From Chitinophagales bacterium (GTDB taxonomy: Bacteria; Bacteroidota; Bacteroidia; Chitinophagales; CAIODY01): a stretch of 7,734 nt of DNA. The stretch covers positions 2,348 to 10,081 of the forward strand of contig JAHEYX010000086.1 of the NCBI GenBank assembly GCA_023251415.1. Direction: 5' to 3'. Positions 1-7,258 of this stretch are shown piece by piece (the first letter of the stretch is position 1; each line of letters starts with the position of its first letter). The position numbers and the translations under genes were made by a program. The notes under the pieces are model-generated. The model searched no databases and was not told the origin of the DNA. It worked only from the letters and a program-made list of their open reading frames with translations.

Positions 1-294
1 ATTAATGATAATTAGGGGGAAGTATCTGTTTAAGCTTTGCCCGCTGAGATTTTCTATCGAATTCTATATAAGTAAAGTGCAAGTGTATTTTGATTAAAAA
101 ATTATTTAATTAATTATAGTTTAAAATAAAAAAGTATATCTTTAAACTATCCTAAACTTTCCAATCGTTCACAAGTAACCAAAATATACATTCATTATAC
201 TTAAACCACAACGCAATCCCATAAGCTCAACAACTTTATAAGCCTTAGCTGTAACCCTGTTTATCCCCCCACATCTATTAAACCTCATTCCCTT
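1..294. other. AT-rich upstream non-coding region
   Basis: No convincing gene is seen here. The reading frame of the downstream gene is closed by a TAA at 202-204, and no ATG, GTG or TTG lies in frame between that stop and 295. A weak -7-like box, TATCTTTA, lies at 137-144, with TTTA about 15 bases further upstream. This is only a loose match to the Bacteroidota TTTG/TAnnTTTG promoter, so the promoter of the downstream gene is not assigned. Confidence 0.5.
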
Positions 295-3219
295 ATGCCT
301 ATTAACCCCGCTTCTAATTCCATTGCACGTTTGTTCTTTTTTAAAGATGCTGCACCCACAACACAGCAACAAGCAATTGCAACTGCACGAAAAAATAAAT
401 TAGTAGTTGCTACTATTCATCCTGGCTTGGGCATTCAGGTATTGGCCAATACCGATGAAGCCCTTGTATTGATGGCTTCTAATTTGTTTCAACTTCACTT
501 GTCAACAAAAACAACCCTTGATGTTTTAGCAACCTTGAATGAAAAACAGAAAGTCCTTGCTAATAGTTGGAATACAAGATTTACAGGCAATAAAAAAAAT
601 AGTTCATTCAATCAAAAAATTCCGTACATCATTACTGATGAAACGGTGCATAGAGCTATTGAACCTAATACCCCTCAGTTTAATAATCCTGCTTCCAACG
701 TTACGGCAGCAAGTTCTTTGAAGGCACCTTCAGTAAACAGCACTAGTGTTTCAGCCGATCAATCGCCACCAGTCACCGGTACCGATCAAACACCAACTTT
801 AACAGATCCAGTTAATTGGAAAATGACAGGTACCGTATCGGTAAGGGTTATTTTTGTTGAATCGGAAAAGGAATCTAAAGCTCAATTTCAGGATTCTACC
901 AGATTACAACTGGAGGGTAAATTGCATGAAGCAACAACGGCCTTAAGCGAACAACATCCTGCCAAAAACTTATCTTGGATATTTCATGAAACTGAATTTG
1001 TGAAATTGGATATAGCAGCCGACAGGGAGGATATAACTGATGGTGAAGATAAACAAGCTTATGATAACTATTGGCGCTATCCGGCAGTTAAAAAACTTGT
1101 GCCTCCCGGTACAATTTTATATAACGAAAATCCAGGAATTCAAGGTTCACAATATAAAACGGCAGCAAATCAATACCGTTTAAAAATGCAAGTAGAGGAT
1201 GCTTCAGATTATGCCATTTTAATTTTTATTTCAGCTTACAAAAGTAGTTGGGGAGGAAGTGCTTATCCAAACGATTTATCTGCGTTTCCAAAGACCATTA
1301 GAATGGCAAAACATGTTTCAAAAGAAGAGAATTGGTGTGGAAATCCTTTTAATGATTTGCATTGGGTTTTTGCTCATGAAATTTGCCATTTATTTGGTCC
1401 TTTAGACGAATATAAAAAGGATGATGTAACAACTGATTCTTGCAATAAATTGATAGGGGTTGATAAAATTCCGAATGCTAATGTATCCGGTTGCTCATTA
1501 CCAAGACGCAGTTGTTTGATGAGAAGCCAAAATGTATATAAACTTTGCAATTATTCTAAAGGTCATTTAGGTTGGTCACACCTTTTTATTGAAACATTCA
1601 CTGCTGACGAAGCCAAAGCAGGAACTACTGATGATGTATGGTTAGATATTGGTGATAAACAATATAAATTAGAAAACGATGGCGATGATCGCGAGCCGGG
1701 TTATAGAGATGGTTACGCTATTTGGGATGAAAGTTTAAAAGGGGAAGACATTAAGCGAATACTTCTAAGAAAAGCAAAAGATGGCAAAGATGGTGGCTGG
1801 AAGCTAGAACGAGTTGTGGTTTATTTTAAAGGGAAAATTATTTTTGATGGCTCGCCCCAATGCTGGTTGTCAGAAAGCAGTACTTGGTTAGTTGCAGCTA
1901 TTGCGGTAAAAAATGTAACAGCCCAAGGTACTGTTCAAGCAACGAATACTATTCCCTTAACCAACAGTAGTTCTATTTTGAAATTAACTCCGGCGGCCGA
2001 CGATGTATTGATTGATGCCTCATTAATTAATTCGATTAAAGTGCAAATAACTACCGGTACACAACACAATGCCGGCACCAATGATAAAGTATATTTTAGC
2101 ATGGCAGGTGAAACTTGGGAATTGGATAATAAGCAAAACAATTTTGAAAAGGGTGCATTTGATGAATTTATGCTCGAACCTAGATGTGGTTTACACTTTA
2201 GGTTTGTAGAAAGTTTTACCATCTCTAAAAGTAAAGATGGGGCTTATGGGGGGTGGCAAATTGCTCAGGTAAAAGTGTGGCTCAACAATACTTTAGTTTG
2301 GGATAGTAACGTGGTAGATAATATGTGGCTAAGCAAAGATACCGGCTATGATTGGATACATACTATTACCTTAGCCGACCCTTCAGGATCGCCTTCAACT
2401 ATACCGGCCAATGCAAACACCGATGCTGTAAAAGCAATTATTGTTAATATTACTACCGGAAATTTAAATAAAGCCGGTACAGATGACCAAGTGAGAATAA
2501 TTATCGGGCATCAACAATTTTTTCTTAATTCAACTAATGGCGATTCATTTGAAAAAGGAAAAGCCGATAATTTTTCTTTACTCGTTCCCTCCGTTACACC
2601 TATGCATCTGTATGATATAACCGGTTTTAAAATTGTAAAAGCTCATGATGGCAACTTCGGTGCATGGTACTTGCAAGGAATTGAAGTGTTTGTAGAATGT
2701 GCTGACAGCTCAAATAATCAAATGATTTATGCTAACGCTGAAATCAATACTTGGCTTTCTAATTCAACCGGTTTAGAATGGACATCACCACCTATTTTTA
2801 TTGCCGCACCTGTAGCTCCACCTCAAGGCCCGCCTCCGGTAGTAGTACCTCCCAAACCGGTCACTTATGTTGGTTCCATAACTGCAATAATTAAAACCGG
2901 TGATGTAAGTAAAGCCGGCACCGATGACAATGTGTACTTAGCGATTGGTGGTAAACGCTATTTGTTGGATAATAAAGAAAACAATTTTGAGCGAGGCAAA
3001 ACTGATACTTTTACTTTTGATGGCGGAGGCTTAAGCTATAATGCTATTAAAAATATTAGAATAGAGAAGGATAAAGATGGCGCAAGTGGCGGTTGGTTCT
3101 TACAAGCAGTAACCATAAAATGTGATGGACGGATTATCTTTTCACAAGATGGTATTAACTGGTGGCTTAAAGATGAAAGTGTATTGTTTTGGCAATCGGG
3201 TGCTATTGGGCCGTTTTAA
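295..3219 (+). CDS. Metzincin-like metalloprotease with four C-terminal PLAT/LH2-like domains
   Basis: This is a predicted zinc endopeptidase of 974 residues. Residues 1-100 are a small unassigned domain, and about 125-172 form a Ser/Thr/Pro-rich linker. The catalytic domain spans about 173-435. It contains HEICHLFGPLD with H361, E362, H365, G368 and D371, which fits HExxHxxGxxD, the metzincin pattern with Asp as third zinc ligand. A likely Met-turn, SCLMR with M409, lies 38 residues later. C383, C400, C407 and C418 could form disulfides. Four PLAT-like beta domains follow, with a Pro-rich linker (837-855) before the last. PLAT/LH2 domains usually bind lipids, proteins or membranes, so they may target the protease. 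No hydrophobic signal peptide and no type IX sorting domain is recognisable, so the export route is unclear. The ATG at 295 is the first possible start after an in-frame stop, and no ribosome binding site is visible. The protease call is strong, but the substrate is unknown. Confidence 0.85.
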   Translation: MPINPASNSIARLFFFKDAAPTTQQQAIATARKNKLVVATIHPGLGIQVLANTDEALVLMASNLFQLHLSTKTTLDVLATLNEKQKVLANSWNTRFTGNKKNSSFNQKIPYIITDETVHRAIEPNTPQFNNPASNVTAASSLKAPSVNSTSVSADQSPPVTGTDQTPTLTDPVNWKMTGTVSVRVIFVESEKESKAQFQDSTRLQLEGKLHEATTALSEQHPAKNLSWIFHETEFVKLDIAADREDITDGEDKQAYDNYWRYPAVKKLVPPGTILYNENPGIQGSQYKTAANQYRLKMQVEDASDYAILIFISAYKSSWGGSAYPNDLSAFPKTIRMAKHVSKEENWCGNPFNDLHWVFAHEICHLFGPLDEYKKDDVTTDSCNKLIGVDKIPNANVSGCSLPRRSCLMRSQNVYKLCNYSKGHLGWSHLFIETFTADEAKAGTTDDVWLDIGDKQYKLENDGDDREPGYRDGYAIWDESLKGEDIKRILLRKAKDGKDGGWKLERVVVYFKGKIIFDGSPQCWLSESSTWLVAAIAVKNVTAQGTVQATNTIPLTNSSSILKLTPAADDVLIDASLINSIKVQITTGTQHNAGTNDKVYFSMAGETWELDNKQNNFEKGAFDEFMLEPRCGLHFRFVESFTISKSKDGAYGGWQIAQVKVWLNNTLVWDSNVVDNMWLSKDTGYDWIHTITLADPSGSPSTIPANANTDAVKAIIVNITTGNLNKAGTDDQVRIIIGHQQFFLNSTNGDSFEKGKADNFSLLVPSVTPMHLYDITGFKIVKAHDGNFGAWYLQGIEVFVECADSSNNQMIYANAEINTWLSNSTGLEWTSPPIFIAAPVAPPQGPPPVVVPPKPVTYVGSITAIIKTGDVSKAGTDDNVYLAIGGKRYLLDNKENNFERGKTDTFTFDGGGLSYNAIKNIRIEKDKDGASGGWFLQAVTIKCDGRIIFSQDGINWWLKDESVLFWQSGAIGPF
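1594..1890 (+). repeat. PLAT-like repeat 1 of the metalloprotease
   Basis: This is the in-protein repeat at residues about 434-532. It shows the shared pattern AGTTDDVWLDIG, then a KDGKDGGW turn, then a late WL. It is the most divergent copy in its central part: the usual NNFExG segment is replaced by an acidic stretch around DDREPGYRDG. Confidence 0.7.
2029..2370 (+). repeat. PLAT-like repeat 2 of the metalloprotease
   Basis: This is the in-protein repeat at residues about 579-692. It contains NAGTNDKVYFSMAG, LDNKQNNFEKGAFDEF and KDGAYGGWQIAQVKVW, and ends near MWLS. These match the core signature of PLAT/LH2 domains: AGTDDxV, then NNFExGxxDxF, then a GGW turn before the last strands. Confidence 0.75.
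2428..2802 (+). repeat. PLAT-like repeat 3 of the metalloprotease
   Basis: This is the in-protein repeat at residues about 712-836. It contains KAGTDDQVRIIIG, SFEKGKADNFSL and HDGNFGAWYLQGIEVF, and ends near TWLS. It is longer than its sisters by a short insertion (about ECADSSNNQ) before the final strand. GGW has become GAW. Confidence 0.75.
2869..3201 (+). repeat. PLAT-like repeat 4 of the metalloprotease
   Basis: This is the in-protein repeat at residues about 859-969, just before the C-terminus. It is the closest copy to the family consensus, with KAGTDDNVYLAIGGKRY, NNFERGKTDTF, KDKDGASGGWFLQAV and NWWL. It is set off from repeat 3 by the Pro-rich segment at residues 837-855. Confidence 0.8.
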
Positions 3220-3258
3220 CCAGTTGTATTCTACTATTCAAGATTTTTCTATTGGTAG

Positions 3259-3273
3259 TATACGCTAATTAAT
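3259..3273 (+). repeat. Left half of a 15-bp inverted repeat flanking the operon
   Basis: The sequence TATACGCTAATTAAT matches the reverse complement of 6460-6474 (TATACGCTAAGTAAT) at 14 of 15 positions. The two copies lie outside the three-gene minus-strand operon, in opposite orientation. The left copy sits about 360 bases beyond the RES stop codon. Confidence 0.4.
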
Positions 3274-3338
3274 CCCAATGCTAAGCGCTAGCCGATACTT
3301 TTTTGCAAAGCCATTGTGCAAACTCCGGTAGTTTTATT

Positions 3339-3383
3339 TATTGAAGTAATTCAATAGCTGTTACTCAAAGGTCAATAACAGCT
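3339..3383. other. Two adjacent small hairpins
   Basis: Arms TATTGAA (3339-3345) and TTCAATA (3350-3356) enclose a 4-base loop. Arms AGCTGTTA (3356-3363) and TAACAGCT (3376-3383) enclose a 12-base loop. They share base 3356. Both stems are perfect but short, and no T-run follows on either strand, so they are poor terminator candidates. They could be a transcript-end structure between the convergent genes, or chance. Confidence 0.4.
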
Positions 3384-3630
3384 GCTTTAAATGGAAAGCT
3401 GTTTTAGAAGCACTAATCGTACAAATATTAAACACAAAAGGGATACTATTGCCAAGTAAGAAATTAGTTGTTTGTGCTGCGGAAGAGTTGTGTATTAGTA
3501 GAATTAATACATTTGGAAGATGAGCTATAGTTTGGAGAATAAATTAGCATAACTTGGTCTAGCTGTCAGGAGTTGTCTGCGAAGTGTTACTCTTCTGTAA
3601 TGTGGAAGCGGTGGTATATTCAAATGGCGA

Positions 3631-4659
3631 CTAGTGCTTTATTTCCATTCCTTGTAAATTAACGGAATTTATCTTTACTTTCTTTACAGATATGCAAGTC
3701 AATAAATTTTGGTCAAACAGAACCACATTTTTCCCATTCGGGTGTAATGAACTATTAAAGCGAATACCATGAACACCCGTATAAACTTTAATAAATTCAC
3801 AAATGAACTGCGTTGGAATATATTCTAATTCACTGTCATACCTCCGCATTGGCTTTGATAAATCATTACCAATTTTGACTCTTAATATTTTAGACTTTAT
3901 AGTATCAGTTATCCGATTATAATCTGATTGATAAAGTGAAGTTTCTTCCGTAAAGTCGACTAGTTTAATTGATTCAAATTCAGGTTTTAATTTAAAAGTC
4001 CCAACACTCAACTCGTCCAAATAGGATGCTCTTACTTCGTAAAGAACTGTCTCTGGATTATCGCTCAAATATAAAAATGGAATTCCTAATGGATTAGCCC
4101 TTCCTCCATTTGCAATTTCTTTTTCTGGAGGACAATACATATCTTTAGGATCATAGGCTTGTAAACCACTTTTATGATGTAATCTTGCACGAAATAAAGG
4201 TGTTTCTTTTTTTAGTTCGAATTGGGTGTTAAAAAAACCATCCCAACCCAAATCCTCCAAACGCTCGATATTAATTACATATCTATTTTTCCACTTCAAA
4301 TCCTTTTTCAGAATGTCCCAATGCTTGTAATTTTCTATAATTTCATCTATGTATTCAACACTCCTGTATGGTGAATCTATATCTGTTTTTAAATTTGGCA
4401 AAACATAACTCAGAATTTTTATGCTTGTATCTTTTGAGCTGAAAAAACTCCATTGGAATGTAAGTCTTGAATTTAAAGTCGCTCCATAAATATCAAGCTT
4501 GAAATTTTTTATTAACGCTTGAAAAAAATCAAATAGTTCAGAGATGTCTAGAAGAGGTTGATTTTTAGATTCACAAACGACACAATCTCCTAATTCTTTT
4601 GAAGTTGAAATAAATCCTTTAAGCTCTCTGTCAGAAAAGCAACTTGCACAAATCTTCAT
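3631..4659 (-). CDS. RES-domain protein with N-terminal CxxC...CxxC element (HEPN/RES N-terminal type)
   Basis: Third gene of the operon, 342 residues. The N-terminus has C4xxC7 and C26xxC29, a likely zinc-binding knuckle. A mostly helical stretch to about residue 120 follows, as in RES proteins with the HEPN/RES N-terminal domain. The RES fold covers about 152-320. It has FRAR (R157, R159), GGRANPLGIPFLYLS (185-199), E208 in YEVR, YIPTQFICEFI (280-290) and SSLHPNGKNVVLF (303-315). These supply the Arg, Glu and Ser that give the family its name. RES proteins of Res-Xre toxin pairs degrade NAD+; the same activity here is inferred. It starts 4 bases after the sce7725 stop, with no clear ribosome binding site but an A-rich upstream stretch. 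No Xre-type antitoxin is adjacent. The family call is strong; the role as effector is a hypothesis. Confidence 0.85.
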   Translation of the reverse strand: MKICASCFSDRELKGFISTSKELGDCVVCESKNQPLLDISELFDFFQALIKNFKLDIYGATLNSRLTFQWSFFSSKDTSIKILSYVLPNLKTDIDSPYRSVEYIDEIIENYKHWDILKKDLKWKNRYVINIERLEDLGWDGFFNTQFELKKETPLFRARLHHKSGLQAYDPKDMYCPPEKEIANGGRANPLGIPFLYLSDNPETVLYEVRASYLDELSVGTFKLKPEFESIKLVDFTEETSLYQSDYNRITDTIKSKILRVKIGNDLSKPMRRYDSELEYIPTQFICEFIKVYTGVHGIRFNSSLHPNGKNVVLFDQNLLTCISVKKVKINSVNLQGMEIKH

Positions 4660-4663
4660 AAAA

Positions 4664-5599
4664 TTATCTTTTTCTTAAAAAATCACTTAGCACCAATAAA
4701 TGATTCTTGATTGATAGTTTTTTCACCGTTCCTAAACCGGGATAATGTTGGGTGTCAAAATAAGCTTCTAATTCAGTAATCGCTGAATTAGATAGGTTAC
4801 TCTGTCTACAATAATTTACAGTTTTAGCCGCTGCCTCTGCAAACTTACCTTGAACGTTGGAAATTGAATCATTGGTTTCTGATGTAAAATGTCTAATCCA
4901 AATTTCTTTATTAGGTGTTAAATATGTCAAATGAATTACAACTGCTCTTGGAGTACTTCCTCCTTCTACAAAATCACTTGGTAAAACAGTATAATCTGAA
5001 AATCCTTCAAAACCTTCTTCGGAATAATGGATATGTTCTTCTGAAAACCTATGTTCTGAGATGCTAAGGAAATCACTATTTCTATCTTTTTTTTCAAATA
5101 AGTCATCAAGCCTAATGAAGCCTTTCTTTAACCCTCGTATATACCTGTTTAAAGATCTGTTTCTGCCCGGGTCATTAACAGTAATGTGACTGACTTCAGT
5201 TAGTTCAGCTAATGTTTTGAAATTTGCATCATCTCCCTCAATATCATTTTCACAGATAAGCATACAGTTGGTTAATCCAAAATGCTTTATACTATGATTT
5301 ATATATCCAGCATTATTTCTGTAATGAAATGCAGGCAAAAACACTTCATTATTTAAATCAACGATATATTTAATATAAAAATCACTATCTCCTGCAAGTT
5401 CACCGAACTTTGGATTAACAACAAGATAAGCACGTTGTTCTGTATCATTGAAAACCGTATGTGCTAAGTTTAAATTGGTGTGAGTTTCTTTAACAGGTTC
5501 TAAAATAGGAACTATGACTCCTTGTGTAGCCCCTTCTGAAGCTAACTCCCTTAAAGCTAATAGTTCAAATTGTCTTGCTCTTAAAAATGGATAGTACAT
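4664..5599 (-). CDS. sce7725 family protein (Beta-protein-like)
   Basis: Middle gene of the operon, 311 residues. The N-terminus, YYPFLRARQFELLALREL, followed by PILEPVKE (31-38), is the hallmark I recall for the sce7725 family, named after a Sorangium cellulosum protein and related to the Beta-protein family. Further family-like segments are CENDIEGDD (116-124), GFSDYTVLPSDF (199-210), the strand RAVVIHLTYL (218-227) and HYPGLGTVKKLSIKNHL (285-301) near the C-terminus. No signal peptide or membrane segment is seen, so it is likely cytoplasmic. The biochemical function is not established to my knowledge. In other genomes it is usually found next to a sce7726 gene, as here. It begins 4 bases after the upstream stop (TAG, AAAT, ATG), implying translational coupling. 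Family assignment is from memory of sequence features and was not searched. Confidence 0.78.
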   Translation of the reverse strand: MYYPFLRARQFELLALRELASEGATQGVIVPILEPVKETHTNLNLAHTVFNDTEQRAYLVVNPKFGELAGDSDFYIKYIVDLNNEVFLPAFHYRNNAGYINHSIKHFGLTNCMLICENDIEGDDANFKTLAELTEVSHITVNDPGRNRSLNRYIRGLKKGFIRLDDLFEKKDRNSDFLSISEHRFSEEHIHYSEEGFEGFSDYTVLPSDFVEGGSTPRAVVIHLTYLTPNKEIWIRHFTSETNDSISNVQGKFAEAAAKTVNYCRQSNLSNSAITELEAYFDTQHYPGLGTVKKLSIKNHLLVLSDFLRKR

Positions 5600-5603
5600 A
5601 TTT

Positions 5604-6461
5604 CTAAATTTGAATAGTTGTTTTTAATGATTCTATCATTTTATCTTTTGAATTTCGATTCATTTTAAGTGCTAAAAACAACTGATTAAACTCTTTGTAA
5701 TATCTTAGTGATAAAGCCTTGCTTGAGCTTCTTTTTTTCATTGTATTAATGAAAAGCCTATTTAATTCAATTAACGGGATTTCATGAATTAATTCACTAC
5801 AAATTTTATACTGATTAAAGCTTGTCATTTGAGGCAAATAACCGAAGTGATTTTTAACAATTGATTTATATTCATTTGTATGCAATATTGACATAATAGT
5901 TGAAGGCTCTATTTCAAAATTTGCATTTGCATTGCGATGAAGCGAAAATGAATTGTTGTTCTTAGGGTCATAAATAATAATTCCAATTGAAACTTCTTGT
6001 TTCTCATAGAGGCTTAATTTTGATTTAGGAATAATTATAAATATCTGATTAAATGCCTTCTCGTAGTTTTGAAGTTGTAATGTTAATCGCGAATCACTAT
6101 CAAATTCTGTTTTTATCTCAAAAATTTTTGAACAACCATTGAACATGGCTAAATCTGCAATAGAGTTGCCCACTCTGAACTCACTAAATATTTGAGAATT
6201 TGTCTCCCCAAGTTCTTTTATAAGCCAAGTATTTAAGAATTCATTTTTGAAAATGTATTCATTTTGATAATGGTCTGCTAGAATAGAATATATGTGTTTT
6301 AGATAGTCTAAATAAGTTGTGTTTTGATGCTTCAACCATTTTTTATCATATCTTTCAATTTTATAGTTGATAGAAGTGAAGTCCATTTTTAGCCAAGAAA
6401 GAGCTTCATTTCTAGAAAACAAAGAAGAGTACTCTCTTAACTGGTTAATTTGGTATTCCAT
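5604..6461 (-). CDS. sce7726 family protein, PD-(D/E)XK nuclease-like
   Basis: First gene of the operon, 285 residues. The centre reads EFRVGNSIADLAMFNG, then SKIFEIKTEFDS, then LQLQNYEKAFNQIFIIIP. It provides E94, D103, E115-x-K117, Q129/Q131 and Y133, the layout of a PD-(D/E)XK nuclease core with a following Q/Y helix. The N-terminal about 90 residues are helical with no known motif. The C-terminal part (about 205-285) is helical and Lys/Ser-rich. The pairing with a downstream sce7725 gene supports the sce7726 assignment. An in-frame TAA at 6465-6467 lies just upstream of the ATG, which bounds the start; no Shine-Dalgarno sequence is seen. By eye this is the most AT-rich gene of the window, fitting acquisition. 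Whether it cuts DNA, and which DNA, is unknown. Confidence 0.75.
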   Translation of the reverse strand: MEYQINQLREYSSLFSRNEALSWLKMDFTSINYKIERYDKKWLKHQNTTYLDYLKHIYSILADHYQNEYIFKNEFLNTWLIKELGETNSQIFSEFRVGNSIADLAMFNGCSKIFEIKTEFDSDSRLTLQLQNYEKAFNQIFIIIPKSKLSLYEKQEVSIGIIIYDPKNNNSFSLHRNANANFEIEPSTIMSILHTNEYKSIVKNHFGYLPQMTSFNQYKICSELIHEIPLIELNRLFINTMKKRSSSKALSLRYYKEFNQLFLALKMNRNSKDKMIESLKTTIQI

Positions 6462-6474
6462 TACTTAGCGTATA
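6460..6474 (-). repeat. Right half of a 15-bp inverted repeat flanking the operon
   Basis: Read on the minus strand, this is TATACGCTAAGTAAT, matching 3259-3273 at 14 of 15 positions. It overlaps the first two bases of the sce7726 ATG, so if it marks an element end, the operon promoter would lie outside the element. Confidence 0.4.
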
Positions 6475-6538
6475 TTTATGCGAGTAAAGTTACTATTTTC
6501 TAGTTTTATTCGTATTATTTTTAATGGAAGGTTGTCTT

Positions 6539-6554
6539 TTAGCATAGATGCTAA
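6539..6554 (-). promoter_or_regulatory. Inverted repeat in the operon leader, possible operator
   Basis: TTAGCAT (6539-6545) and ATGCTAA (6548-6554) form a perfect 7-bp inverted repeat with a 2-base spacer, about 80-95 bases upstream of the sce7726 start. On the minus strand AGCAT recurs twice more between here and about 6583, as AGCATAA each time. A cluster like this next to a promoter is typical of a repressor site. No regulator gene is present in the window. Confidence 0.35.
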
Positions 6555-6587
6555 CTAACTTATGCTGATGTTTTTTTATGCTTTAAA

Positions 6588-6595
6588 CAAATATA
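6588..6595 (-). promoter_or_regulatory. Candidate -7 box of the operon promoter
   Basis: On the minus strand the sequence is TATATTTG, an exact match to the Bacteroidota -7 consensus TAnnTTTG, about 127 bases upstream of the sce7726 ATG. No good TTTG -33 box is seen at the usual 19-21 base spacing. The promoter is therefore only half supported, and a short exact match is not rare in AT-rich DNA. Confidence 0.35.
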
Positions 6596-6672
6596 CTTTT
6601 TTAAATATTTCTCCTTATATAAATTCCTGCACTTTAAAATAACCCCCGCCCCTCAAAATTGCCCCTCATTTA

Positions 6673-6684
6673 CTCAACGTTGAG
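6673..6684. repeat. 12-bp perfect palindrome at the array start
   Basis: CTCAACGTTGAG is its own reverse complement. The equivalent position in the next unit (about 6885-6896) reads CTCAAATTTAAG, which is a near-palindrome, CT mismatched against AG being retained around an AAATTT centre. This suggests that the symmetry may belong to the unit rather than arise by accident. It could be a protein-binding site. Confidence 0.4.
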
Positions 6685-7021
6685 CATTATTTGCTCGACT
6701 AAATCACCTCAACTGACAATTTTGTTGGTTAGAGTAACCCTGTCAAGCATCGCGCACTCAAAAAATACACGCAGAACCTTGGCGCCAACACTAAAAGAGT
6801 CGGTAAATACCTTATTGGAATCCCCATTAGTTGCTTGACTACTCGAGAAAGTTACTTTACCCCTATTTAATAATAGTACGAGTACTCAAATTTAAGCATC
6901 CGACATACTAGTAAAGTATAGTGCCGGTACTTTCAAAGTAGGTGCAACTGACAATTTTGTTACTTGGAGCATCCAAACCAAGCTTCGCAATAATTTTAGG
7001 GGATACTCAGCACCTTGACGT

Positions 7022-7059
7022 CGACACTAATAAGGTGGTTGCCAAGGTTATTAGCGTCG
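7022..7059. repeat. Hairpin in array unit 2
   Basis: Arms CGACACTAATAA (7022-7033) and TTATTAGCGTCG (7048-7059) pair over 12 positions with one mismatch around a 14-base loop. The mismatch is A-C on plus-strand RNA but G-U on minus-strand RNA. No T-run follows, so this is not a standard terminator. Confidence 0.55.
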
Positions 7060-7258
7060 GTAGGGTAGCTTATACTACTTGAACCGGACACTTTTAGGGT
7101 ATTTAGTAAATGCGTTGATACTCGAATTTATTAATTGGAGCTATTTTGATAAGGTTTAGAATATACTTTGCCAAGGTATTCTACAACCACATTAATAGTG
7201 CTAAACAAGTAAACCAAGTATCGCTGCTGTTTTAGGGGATGCTCAGCACCTTGAAGCC

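Larger units (their letters stand above)
3220..3630. other. Non-coding region between convergent genes
   Basis: These 411 bases separate the end of the metalloprotease gene from the end of the minus-strand operon. No open frame of useful length and no tRNA-like fold was recognised. The region holds one half of the long-range inverted repeat (3259-3273) and two small hairpins (3339-3383). Neither convergent gene has a convincing intrinsic terminator. The best candidate is a 4-bp stem at 3280-3292 followed, six bases later, by six T residues at 3299-3304. Confidence 0.5.

Noticed and set aside
169..372. 67-codon minus-strand open frame
   Set aside because: It overlaps the start of the large plus-strand gene in an antisense frame, has no domain or ribosome binding site, and its composition looks random.
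539..721. 60-codon plus-strand open frame inside the metalloprotease gene
   Set aside because: It is an out-of-frame shadow of a well-supported gene and has no protein features.
1935..2222. 95-codon minus-strand open frame
   Set aside because: It is antisense to PLAT-like repeat 2, which is clearly coding on the plus strand.
3280..3304. Intrinsic terminator for the metalloprotease gene
   Set aside because: The stem is only 4 bp and the six T residues start six bases after it, which is too weak to call.
3220..3630. A diverged copy of the 236-bp unit in the left intergenic region
   Set aside because: Only short scattered similarities were seen, with none of the anchor motifs in the right order.
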